Shown piece by piece: positions 1 through 12,500 of a DNA stretch of 64,000 bases. Under the pieces are notes generated by a model that saw only the letters and a program-made list of their open reading frames with translations, searched no databases and was not told the DNA's origin. Every line of letters begins with the position of its first letter. Position 1 is the stretch's first letter. The stretch is from Lichenostomus cassidix (taxonomy: Eukaryota > Chordata > Aves > Passeriformes > Meliphagidae), in assembly GCA_008360975.2 (NCBI GenBank), contig VLJF02000035.1, positions 806,001-870,000 on the forward strand, given 5' to 3'. Position numbers and translations under genes: made by a program.

Positions 1-520
1 TGGGGAGAAATGGGAAATTGGGAAAAATTGGGGGAATTGGGGAGAATTGGGGAGAAGTGGAGAGAAATTGGGGGGGAAAGGGGGAAATTTGGGAAAATAC
101 TGGGGAAAATTGGGGGAAATTGGAGGGAAAATGAGGAAAAATTGGGGAAAATGGGGAGGAAATGGGGAAAATAGGGAAAAGTGGGGAGAAATTGGGGGAA
201 ATTGGGGAAAAATGGGGTAAATTGGGAAAATTGGGGGAAAATGGTAAAAAAATGGGAAAATTTTGGGGGAAAATTGGGGAAAAATTGGGAAAAATTGGGG
301 GAAAATGGGGAAATACTGGGAAAAAATGGGAAAAAATTGGCAAAAATGGGGGAAATTTTGGGAAAATTGAGGAAAAAATGAGGAAAAATGGGAAAAAAAT
401 GGGAAAAATGGGGAAAATTGGGGAAAAAATTTGGGAAAAATGTGTGACATTTTGGGAAAAATGTGGGAAATGGGGAATTTGGGAATCAGAGCCTCTGGAA
501 TTCCCGAATTTTCCCTGCAG
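1..520. repeat. Intronic G-rich minisatellite upstream of exon A
   Basis: Degenerate array of GGGGAAAATTGGG and GGGAAAAATGGGG units. It should be the 3' end of a SIPA1L3 intron whose 5' part lies outside the window. It ends in AATTTTCCCTGCAG before exon A. No gene seen. Confidence 0.8.
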
Positions 521-597
521 GCCAACGAGGCTCTCAGGAGATCCAAATTCCAACCATCCGGAATCCGGAAACGAGGGGAGCGAGAGAGTCAAGGCAG
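521..597 (+). CDS. SIPA1L3: SIPA1L3 coding exon A
   Basis: Acceptor CCCTGCAG precedes the exon and donor CAG|GTATGG follows it. The first G completes a codon, then 25 codons (PTRLSGDPNS to SERVKA) and a final G. The frame was chosen because only this one joins exon B without a stop and gives KA-EPLWHIP. On its own the exon is open in other frames, so its frame rests on the junction. Confidence 0.75.
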
Positions 598-3500
598 GTA
601 TGGAAATTTGGGAATTCTGGGGGGAAAATCGGGAATTCGGGAGGAAATTTGGGAATTTTGGGAGGAAATTTGGGAATTCCGGGGGGAAATTTGGGATTTT
701 GGGGCAGAAAAGTTGGGATTTTAGAGGGAAATTCGGGATTTTTGGGTGGAAATTTGGGAATTCAGGTTGGAAATTTGGGGGTTTTGGGTTGGAAATTTGG
801 GAATTGAGTGCAGAAATTTGGGAATTTGGGTGGAAAATTCGGGATTTTGGGAGGAAATTTGGGATTTTGGGAGGAAATTCGGGAATTCTGGTTGGAAATT
901 TGGGATTTTGGGAGGAAATTTGGGAATTAGGGTTGGAAAAGTGGGAATTAGGGTTGGCAATTTGGGATTTGGTGTTGGAAATTTGGGATTTTGGGAGGGA
1001 AATTCAGGAATTCTGGCAGGAAATTTGGGATTTGGATATGGAAATTTGGGAATTTTGGGGGGAAATTTGGGAATTGAGTACAGAAATTGGGGATTTGGAG
1101 GGAAATTTAGGAATTTTTGGTGAGAAATTTGGGAATTTTGGGTTGGAAGTTTGGGATTTGGTTTTGGAAATTTGGGAATTGGGGAGGAAATTTGGGATTT
1201 TTGGGAGGGAAATTTGGTGAGAAATTTGGGGATTCAGGTTGGAAATTTGGGGGTTTTGGGTTGGAAATTTGGGATTTGAGTGCAGAAATCTGGGATTTGG
1301 AAGGAAACTTGGGAATTTTGGGTTGGAAATTTGGGATTTTGGGAGGAAATTTGGGATTTGGTTTTGGAAATTTGGGATTTCAGAGGGAAATTGGGATTTT
1401 TGGAGGGAAACTTGGGATTTTTGGGAGGAAATTTGGGAATTCAGGTGGGAAATTTGGGGATTAGGGTTGGAAAATATGAGATTTTGGGAGGGAAATTCGG
1501 GAATTTTGGGGGGAAATTTGGGATTTGAGTACAAAAATTTGGGATTTGGAAGGAAATTTGGGAATTTTGGCGGGAAATTTGGGATTTGAGTACAAAAATT
1601 TGGGATTTGGAAGGAAATTTGGGAATTAGGGTTGGAAATTTGGGATTTGGGTTGGAAAATTTGGGAATTTTGGGAGGAAATTTGGGAATTTTGGGAGGAA
1701 ATTTGGGAGTTAGGGTTGGAAATTTGGGCATTGAGTACAGAAATTTGGGATTTCGGGAGGAAATTTGGGAATTCCGGTGGGAAATTTGGGATTTTGGGTG
1801 GGAAAAGGTTGGAATGTTGGTGTTTTGATCCTCCTGGTTCCCAATCCCATTCCCAAAATTCCTGATCCCATTCCCAAAATCCCAAATTCCTGACCTCATT
1901 CCCAAAATCCCAAAACCCATTCCCAAATTTCTGATCCCATTCCCGAATTCCCAAATTTCTGACCCAAAGTTCCCGAATTCCCGAAGGAATTCCCAAAATC
2001 CCAAATCCCAAAATTCCTGAATTTCTGACCCAAATTCCCAAATTCTTGACCTCATTCCTAAAGTTCCAAAATCCCCCAAATTCCCCAAGTTCCCAAATTT
2101 CTGACAGAATTCCCAAAATCCCCAAATTTCTGACCCCAATTCCCGAATTTCTGATGTCATTCCCGAATTTGTCTTCCCCAAATTCCCAAATTTCTGACTC
2201 CATTCCCGAAATTCCCAATCCCAGAGCCCCTCTGGCACATCCCAAATCCCCCAAAATTCCCAAATTCCTGACAGAATTCCCAAATTTCTGACTCCATTCC
2301 CATTCCCAGAGCCCCAGAATTCCCAAATTTCTCATCCCAAATTCCTGAATTTCTGACCCAAAATTCCCAAATTTCTGACTCCATTCCCAAATTCCAGAGC
2401 CCCTCTGGCACATCCCAAATCCCTGAAATCCCCAAAATTCCCGATTTTGTGACCCAAATTCCCAAAATCCCCCAAATTCCCAAATTTCTGACCCAAAATT
2501 CCCAATCCCAGAGCCCCTGTGGCACATCCCAAATTCCCCAAATCCCCAAAATTCCCAAATTTCTCACCCAAAATTCCCAAATTTCCCAAAATCCCAGAGC
2601 CCCTCTGGCACATCCCAAAATCCCAAATTCCCCAATTTCTGACCCAAAATTCCCAAAGTTCCCGAATTCCAGAGCCCCTCTGGCACATCCCAAATTCCCC
2701 AAATCCCCCGAAATCCCCAAAATTCCCCAATTTCTCACCCAAATTTCCCAAAATCCCAGAGTCCCTGTGGCACATCCCAAAATCCCAAATTCCCGAATTT
2801 CTGACCCAAAATCCCCAAAATTCTGACCCCATTCCCAAATCCCAGAGCCCCTGTGGCACATCCCAAATTCCCCGAATTCCCCAAAATTCCCAAAATCCCC
2901 AAAATCCCCAATTTCTGACCCAAATTTCCCGAATTCCCAGAGCCCCTGTGGCACATCCCAAATTCCCCAAATCCCCAAAATTCCCAAAACTCCCAAATTT
3001 CTCACCCAAATTTCCCAAAATTCCAGAGCCCCTGTGGCACATCCCAGCATTCCCAAAATCCCCAAAATTCCCAAATTTCTGACCCAAAAATTTCCCAAAA
3101 TCCCAGAGCCCCTGTGGCACATCCCAAATCCCCAGAATCCCCAAAATTCCCAAATTCCCCAATTCCTGACCAAATTCCCAAATTTCTCACCCAAAATTCC
3201 CAAATTCCCGAATTCCAGAGCCCCTGTGGCACATCCCAAATCCCCCAAAATCCCCAAAATTCCCAAATTTCTGACCCAAAATTCCCAAATTTCCCAAAAT
3301 TCCAGAGCCCCTGTGGCACATCCCAAATCCCCCACATTCCTCAAATTCCCCAAATCCCCAAAATTCCCGAATTTCTGACCCAAAATTCCCGAAATTCCAG
3401 ACCCCTGTGGCACATCCCAAAATCTCAAATTCCCGAATTTCTGACCAAAATCCCCAAAATCCCCAAAATTCCCGAATTTCTCACCCAAATTCCCAAATTT

Positions 3501-6500
3501 CTGACCCAAAATTCCCAAATTCCCGAATTCCCAGAGCCCCTGTGGCACATCCCAAAATCCCCAATTTCCCAAATTCCCAAATTTCTGATGGAATTTCTGA
3601 CCCAAAATTCCCGAATTCCAGAGCCCCTGTGGCACATCCCAAATTCCCCAAATCCCCAAAATTCCCGAATTTCCCGAATTTCTGACCCAAATTTCCCAAA
3701 ATTCCCAAATTCCAGAGCCCCTGTGGCACATCCCAAAATCCAAAATTCCCAAATTTCTGAGCAAAATCCCCAAAATCCCCAAAATTCTGACCCAAATTCC
3801 CAAATTTCTCACCCAAATTCCCAAAATTCTCAAATTTCCCGAATCCCAGAGCCCCTGTGGCACATTCCAAATCCCAAATTCCCCAATTTCTGACCCAAAT
3901 TTCCCAAAATTCCCAATCCCAGAGCCCCTCTGGCACATCCCAAATTCCCAAAATTCCCAAATTTCTGACCCAAAATTCCCAAATTCCAGAGCCCCTCTGC
4001 CACATCCCAAATCTCCCAAATTCCTCAAATTCCCCAAATTCCCCAAAATTCCCAAATTCCTGAATTTCTGACCCAAAATTCCCAAAATTCCCAATCCCAG
4101 AGCCCCTGTGGCACATCCCAAATTCCCCAAAATTCCCGAATTTCCCAAATTTCTGACCCAAATTCCCGAATTCCCAGAGCCCCTGTGGCACATCCCAAAA
4201 TCCCCGAATTTCTCACCCAAATTCCCAAATTTCCCAATTCCAGAGCCCCTCTGGCACATCCCAGCATTCCCAAATCCCCAAAATTCCCGAATTTCCCAAA
4301 TTTCTGACCCAAAATTCCCAAATTTCCGGAATTCCCAGAGCCCCTCTGGCACATCCCAAATCCCCAAATCCCCAAAATTCCCAAATTTCTCACCCAAATT
4401 TCCCGAAATTCCAGAGCCCCTCTGGCACATCCCAAAATCCCCAATCCCCAAAATTCCCAAGTTTCTGACCCAAAATTCCCGAATTTCCCAAATTCCCAGA
4501 GCCCCTGTGGCACATCCCAGCATTCCCAAATTCCCCAATCCCCAAAATCCCCAAAATTCTGACCCAAATCCCCAAAATTCCCCAATTTCTGACCCAAAAT
4601 TCCCAAATTCCTGAATCCCAGAGCCCCTGTGGCACATTCCGAATCCCCAAAATCCCCAAAATTCCTGAAATTCTCACCCAAATTCCCAAAATTCCCGAAT
4701 TCCAGAGCCCCTGTGGCACATCCCGGCTGCTTCCCGACTTTCGGGGAAAAGACAAACTCGAGCTGAAGGAGCAGAAAGAGAATCTCCCAGCAGGAGTGGC
4801 CAGGTGGGGAAATTGGGGGAAAATGGGGAATTTTGGGAAAATTGGGGAAAAATTGGGAATTTTTGGGAGAAAATGGGGGAAATATTGGGGAAAAAATGGG
4901 GAATTTTGGGAATTATTGGGGGAAAACAGGGAAAAAATGGAGAAAAGTTGGGGAAAAATTGGGGAATATTGGAGGGAAAATGGGGGAAAAATGGGAAATT
5001 TTGGGAAAATTGGGAAAATTGGGGAAATATTGGGAATTTTTGGGGGAAATATTGGGGAAAAAATGGGGAAAATTGGGAATTATTGGGGGGAAATTGGGGG
5101 AAAACAGGGAAAAAATGGAGAAAAGTTGGGGAAAAATTGGGGAATATTGGAGGGAATTTGGGGGAAAAATGGGAAATTTTGGGAAAATTGGGAAAATTGG
5201 GGAAATATTGGGAATTTTTGGGGGAAATATTGGGGAAAATGGGGAAGAAATGGGTGGAAATTAGGGAAAATTGGGGAAATTTGGGGAAATTTGGGGGAAG
5301 AATTGGGGAAATTGGGAATTGTTGGGGAAAATTTGAGGGAAAATGTTGGGAATAATTGGGGGAAATTGGGAGAAATTGGGGAAATTTGGGGGAAAAATTG
5401 GGGGGAAAAATGGGGGGAAATTGGGAAATTTGGGGAAAAAATGGGAAAAATTGGGGAAATATTGGGGGAAATTGGGGAAAATGGGGAAAATTGGGAATAT
5501 TAGGGGGAAATTGGGGAGAAAATGGGAAAAATGGGGAAAATTGAGGAAAAATGGGGAAAAATGGGGAAAATTTGGGGAAAATTGGGGAAAAAATGGGAAA
5601 AATATGGAAGAAATTGGGAAAAAATGGGGAAAATTGGGGGAAAAAAAGGGAAAACATTTGGAAAAAATGGTAAAATTGCAGAAAAATGGGGGAAAATGTG
5701 AGAAAAATTGCTAAAAAATGGGAAAAATTGGGAAAAGGTAAAAGTTGGGAAAAAATGGGGAAAATTGGGGAAAAATAGGGAAAAATTGTGGAAAAATTGG
5801 TAAAAAAATGCGGAAAATTTGGGGAAAAATGAGGAAAAAATTGGGAAAAAATGGAAAAAAATCAGGGAAAATTTGGGGAAAATGGGGAAAAACTGGGAAA
5901 GCCTCTGGAATGACCCAAAATTCCCCAAAATTCCCAAATTCCCAGAACGAGGCTCCCTACTCCAGCCACTCCACCCTGTCCAGGGAAAAATGGGGAAAAT
6001 TGGGAAGAAAATGGAAAAAATTGTGAAAAATTGGCAAAAAAATTGGGGAAAGTTTGGAAAAACTTGGAGAAAAAATGGGGAAAGAATAAGGAAAAAAGTA
6101 GGAAAAATTGGCAAAAATTAGGGAAAAATTAGGGGAAAAAGAAGGGAAAATGGGGAAAAATTGGGGAAAAAATGGGGGAAATTGAGCAAAAAGTGGAAAA
6201 AATAGGGAAAAAGGGGGAAAAAATCAGGGAAAATTTGGGGGAAAATTGGCAAAAAAATGGCAAAGAAATGCAAAAAAATGGGGGAAAATTTAGGAAAAAT
6301 GGGAAATTGGGGAAAAATGGGGAAAAAAGTGGAAAAATTGAGGAAAAATGGGGGAAAAATTGGGATAAAAATGGGGGAAAATTGGAAAAAAACTGGGAAA
6401 AATTTGCAAAATAATTGGGAAAAAATTGGGAAAATTTGGGGAAAAATGGGAAAAAAATGGGAAAAAATGGGAAAAAATGAGGAAAAATTTGGGGAAAAAT

Positions 6501-9500
6501 GGAGGAAAATGGGCCAAAAAATGAGAAAGAAATTGGGGAAAATGGGGGGAAATTGGGGAAAAATTGGGAAAAGTCAATGAAAAATGGGGAAAAATTTGGG
6601 GAAAAATTTGCCAAATAATTGGGGAAAATGAGAGGAAAAATGGGGAAAAATGAGGAAAAAATGTGGAAAAATTTGTAAAAAAATGGGGAAAATTGGGGAA
6701 AAATGAGAAAAAAATTGGGAAAAAATGGGAAAAAATCAGGAAAAATTTGGGCAAAAATGGGGAAAAAGTGGGAAAGCCTCTGGAATGACCCAAAATTCCC
6801 AAAAATTCCCGAAATTCCAGCAGAACGAGGCTCCCTACTCCAGCCACTCCACCCTGTCCAGGGAAAAATGGGGAAAATTGGAAAAAATTGGGAAAAATTT
6901 GGCAAAAAAATGGGAAAAAATTGGGGAAAAATCAGTGAAAAATTGAGGAAATTGGGGAAAAATAGAGGAAATTGGGAAAAGTGGGCAATTGGGAAAATTG
7001 GGGGAAATATTGGGGGAAAAATTGGAAAAATATTGGGAAAATATTGGGGAAATATTGGGAAAAATGGGGAGGAAATTGGGGAAAAATTGGGGAATTGAGA
7101 AATAATGGGGGAAAAATCAGGAAAAATGGGGAAAAATTGGGGGAAAAATTGGCAAAATAATTGGGAAAAAGTTGGGGAAAAACTGGGAAAAATAGGAGAA
7201 AACTTGGAAAAAAATGGGAGAAAAATTGGGGAAAAATGGGAGAAAAATTGGGGAAAAATGGGGAAAAATTGGAAAAAAATGGGGAAAAATTGGGAAAAAA
7301 GGGAAAACCCAGGAATCCATCATCCCAACCCTCTGGAATGACTGAAAATTCCCCAAAATTCCCCAAATTCCAGCAGAACGAGGCTCCCTACTCCAGCCAC
7401 TCCACCCTGTCCAGGGAAAAATGGGGAAAAATTAGGAAAAATGGGGAAAAAAAGAGAAAAATTAGGGGATAAATAAGGAAAAATTGGGGGAAAATTGGGG
7501 AAAAACAGGGAAGAAATTGGGGGAAATTGAGGAAAAATGGGAAAAACGGGGAAAATTGGGAAAAAATGGGGAAAATCGAGGAAAAATGTGGAAATTTAGG
7601 GAAAACTGGAAGAAGTTCGGGGAGATTGAGGGAAAATGGGAAAAAAATGGGGAAAATTGGGAAAAATTGGCAAAAAATAGGGAAAAAGTTGGGAAAAACT
7701 GGGAAAATTGGGAGAAAACTGGGAAAAAAGTAGGAAAAATTGGCAAAAAATGGGGAAAAATGGGGGGAAATGGACCAAAAAATGGGAGAAAATGGGGAAA
7801 AATCAGGAAAAAAATGGGAAAAAATCAAGAAAAATCAGGAAAAATTTGGGGAAAAATGGGGAAAAAGTGGGAAATGCTCTGGAATGACCCAAAATTCCCC
7901 AAAATTCCCAAATTCCCAGAACGAGGCTCCCTACTCCAGCCACTCCACCCTGTCCAGGGAAAATTGGGGAAAATTGGGGAAAATTGGGGAAAATTGGGGA
8001 AAAATTGGGGAAAAACCTGGAAAAATTGGGGTAATATTGGTAAATCAATGGGAGAAAAGTGGGGAAAATTGGCGAAAAAATGGGGGAAAAAATGGGAGAA
8101 ATGGAGGAAAAATTTGGAGAAAAAATGGGATAAAATGGCAGAAAATTGAGGAAAAATTGGGGAAAAAGTGGTGAAAAAATAGGGAAAATTTGGGGGAAAA
8201 AAAGAGGAAAAATCGGGAAAAAATCAGGAAAATCAGGGAAAATTTGGGGAAAAATGGGGAAAAACTGGGAAATGCTCTGGAATGACTGGAAATTCCAGGA
8301 AAATTCCTGAAATTCCCACAGAACGAGAAAGTGGGGAAAAATAGGGAAAATGGGAAAAAAATGGGAAAAAAATTTGGAGAAAATGGGGAAAAATTGGGAG
8401 AAAATTTGGAGAAAATTGGGAAAAAAAAGGCAAAAATTGGGAGAAAAATTGGGAAAAATTGTGGAAAAATTGGGAAAAAAATGGGAAAAAATTTGGGAAA
8501 ATTGGGAAATGCTCTGGAATGACCCAAAATTCCCCAAAATTCCCCAAATTGCCAGAACGAGGCTCCCTACTCCAGCCACTCCACCCTGTCGAGCACGACT
8601 TCCAGCGAAATCCTGGAGGTGGATTTGGATCCGGAGTCGGACGGCAAAGGAGAGGAGAGCAAAGGAGATTCCCCAAATCCCCAAATTCCAGCCCAGAAAT
8701 GCCAAAAATCCACCCTGGAGGTGGCTGGGAAGAATTTCCGGGAGAAATCTGGGAATTCTGGGATGGTGGAAGCTGCAAGGACGGCGAGGTTGGTGGGAAA
8801 TTCCTGGTTTTTGGGGAAATTTGGGATTTTTTTGGGAATTTTTTGTGGGAATTCCTGGATTTTTTGGGAAAATTTCTGGGTATTTTAGTATTTTTGGGTG
8901 ATAATTCCTGGATTTTTTTTGGGAAATTCCTGATTTTTGGAGGATTTTTGGGTGAAATTCCTGGATTTTTTGGGTGGAAATTCCATTTTTTTAATTTTTT
9001 TTTTTATTTGGTGGAAATTTCTGTGGTTTTTTTGGGATTTTTTAGTGTTTTTTCCTGAATTTTTTGGAGTCAACTCCCAAAATTCCAACCCAGAAATCCC
9101 AAAAATCCACATCCTGGAGAAATCTGGGAATTCTGGGATGGTGGAAGGTGGAAGGACTGTGAGGTTAGTGGGAAATTTGGGATTTTTTGGGGAATTTGGA
9201 ATTTTTTGGAGAATTTTTGGGATTTTTTTTGGAAATTAAGTATTTTTTTGGGAAAATTTGGGATTTTTTTTTGGAAATTAGGATTTTTTGGGAAAATTTG
9301 GGATTTTTTTGGAGAATTTTTGGGATTTTTTGGGGAAATTTGGGATTTTTTGGACAATTTTTGGGATTTTTTTTGGAAATTAAGGATTTTTTTGGGGGAA
9401 ATTTGGGATTTTTTGGGAAATTTGGGATTTTTTTGAGGAAATTCCTGGATTTTTTGGGGGAAATTTGGGATTTTTTTGGGGGAAATTTGGGATTTTTTGG

Positions 9501-12500
9501 GGAAATATAGGATTTTTTGGGAAAATTTGGGATTTTTTGGGGGAATTTTGGGATTTTTTGGGGAATTTTGGGATTTTTGGGGGGAAATTCCTAATATTTT
9601 TGGGAAATTTAGGATTTTTTGGGAAAATTTGGGATTTTTTTGAGAAATTTGGGATTTTTTTGAGGAAATTTAGGATTTTTTGAAGAAATTCAGGATTTTT
9701 TGGAGAATTTGGGATTTTTTTTGGAGAAATTTTGGGATTTTTTGGGAGGAAATTTACGATTTTTTGGGGGAAATTTAGGATTTTTTGGGAAAATTTGGGA
9801 TTTTTTTGAGGAAATTTAGGATTTTTTGGGATTTTTGGGGAAATTTGGGATTTTATGGGGGAAGTTTAGGATTTTTTTGGGAAAATTTGGGATTTTTTGG
9901 GAAAATTTGGGATTTTTGGGGAAAATTTGGGATTTTTTGGGAAAATTTGGGATTTTTGGGGAAAATTTCTGGGGGTTTTTCAGATTTTTGGGTGGAAATT
10001 CCTGAGTTTTGGTGGAAGTTCTTGTTTTTTTGGGGGAAATTTCTGGGTTTTTTCCTGATTTTTTTGGGATGGAAATTCCTGGGTTTTTGGGAAAATTCCT
10101 AATTTTTTTTTTTGATTTTTGGGTGGAAATTCCTGGGTTTTGCTGAAAATTCCTGCATTTTTTGGAGATTTTTTTAGTGATTTTTCCTGGATTTTTGGGG
10201 GGAAATTCCCAGATTTTTAAAAAAATTTTTAGTGTTTTTTTCCCTGGATTTTTTAGTGAAAATTCCTGAGTTTTTAGGGATTTTTAGTGGAAATTTCTGG
10301 GGGTTTTTTTAGTGTTTTTTCCTTGATTTTTTGGAGGGAATTTCTGGATTTGTATTGATTTCTTAGTGGTTTTTTCTGGATTTTTTTTGGTGGAAATTTC
10401 TGGATTTTTTGGGGGATTTTTTTGTGTTTCCTCTTGGATTTTTTGGAATAGATTCCCAAAATCCCAAAATTTCAATTTTTTGGGGATATTTTCGTTTGTT
10501 TTTTTGGGGATTTTTGGCTCTTATTCCCATTTTTTTGGGAAATTTGGGATTTTTTCCCATTTTTCCCAATAATTCCCATTTTCCCCTCATTTCCAGGTCT
10601 CTCCAAACTCCCCAAATTTCGGCTTCAGTTCCCAAATCCTTTTTTTCCAAAAATCCTGGAAGAGGAAAATCAACAACTTCGGGATGGAAAAGGCAAGAGG
10701 AACCTCAGGAGCCCAAAAAGTGAGGAAAACCCCAAAAATTGGGATTTTGGGATCAAAAAATGGGATTTTGGGGTAAAAAATGGGATTTTGGGTCCAAAAA
10801 ATTGGGATTTTGGGTCCAAAAAGTGGAATTTTGGGTGAGAAAAATTGGAAAAATCCCCCAAAAATGGGATTTGGGATTAAAAAATGGGATTTTGGCACCA
10901 AAAATTAGGATTAGGGAGCCAAAAATTGGGATTTTGGGGTGAAAAAATGGGATTTTGGGGTAAAAAATGGGATTTTGGGCACAAAAATTGGGATTTTGGG
11001 ATTAAAAAATGGGATTTGGGGTCAAAAAATGGGATTTAGGGTCAAAAAAATTGAGATTTTGGGTCCAAAAAGTGGAATTTTGGGTGAGAAAAATTGGAAA
11101 AATCCCCAAAAAATGGGATTTGGGATTAAAAAATGGGATTTTGGGCACAAAAATTGGGATTAGGGAGCCAAAAATTGGGATTTTGGCTCCAAAAAATGGG
11201 ATTTTGGGGTAGTAAATGGGATTTTTGGGATGAAAAAATTGGGATTTTGGGATGAAAAAATGGGATTTTGGGCACAAAAATTGGGATTTTGGGATTAAAA
11301 AATGGGATTTGGGTCCAAAAAATGGGATTTTGGGGTAAAAAATGGGATTTTTGGGATGAAAAAATTGGGATTTTGGGATGAAAAAAATGGGATTTTGGGA
11401 TGAAAAAATGGGATTTTGGGGTGAAAAAATGGGATTTTGGGCACAAAAATTGGGATTTTGGGATTAAAAATTGGGATTTTGGGTCCAAAAAATGGGATTT
11501 TGGGATAAAAAAAATGGGATTTGGGGTGAAAAAATGGGATTTTGGGCACAAAAATTGGGATTTTGGGATAAAAAATGGGATTTTGGGATTAAAAAATGGG
11601 ATTTGGGGATTAAAAAAAGGGATTTGGGGTCAAAAAAATGGGATTTAGGGTCAAAAAAATTGGGATTTTGGGTCCAAAAAGTGGAATTTTGGGTGAGAAG
11701 AATTGGAAAAATCCCCAAAAAATGGGATTTGGGATTAAAAAATGGGATTTTGGGCACAAAAATTGGGATTTTGGGTCCAAAAAATGGGATTTTGGGCACA
11801 AAAATTGGGATTAGGGAGCCAAAAATTGGGATTTTGGGATGAAAAAAATGGGATTTGGGGTCAAAAAATGGGATTTTGGGCACAAAAATTGGGATTTTGG
11901 GTACAAAAAATGGGATTTTGGGTCCAAAAAATTGAGATTTTGGGTCCAAAAAGTGGAATTTTGGGTGAGAAAAATTGCAAAAATCCCAAAAAAATGGGAT
12001 TTGGGATGAAAAAATGGGATTTTGGGCACAAAAATTGGGATTTTGGGGTAAAAAATGGGATTTTGGGATCAAAAAATGGGATTTTGGGATAAAAAAATGG
12101 GATTTTGGGATAAAAAAATGGGATTTTGGGATAAAAAAATGGAATTTTGGGATGAAAAAATGGGATTTTGGGTCCAAAAAATGGGATTTGGGGTCAAAAA
12201 ATGGGATTTGGGGTCAAAAAATGGGATTTGGGGTCAAAAAAATTGGGATTTTGGGTCCAAAAAGTGGAATTTTGGGTGAGAAAAATTGGAAAAATCCCCC
12301 AAAAAATGGGATTTGGGATTAAAAATGGGATTTTGGGCACAAAAATTGGGATTTTGGGATTAAAAAATTGGATTTGGGGTCAAAAAATGGGATTTTGGGA
12401 TAAAAAAATGGAATTTTGGGTGAAAATATGGGATTTGGGGTCAAAAAATGGGATTTAGGGTCAAAAAAATTGGGATTTTGGGTCCAAAAAGTGGAATTTT

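Noticed and set aside
2157..4637. 826-codon minus-strand open frame of Gly/Phe/Trp/Glu-rich repeats
   Set aside because: It is the reverse complement of the C-rich array with exon B copies. A unit length compatible with three and few T/A on one strand keep stops out. It has no start context, domain or splice logic.
8619..8619. Exon C ending at GAG|GTGGAT (8618)
   Set aside because: It would end in phase 0, but exon D needs phase 2. The frame closes only with ends such as 8788, or 8635 with a weak donor.
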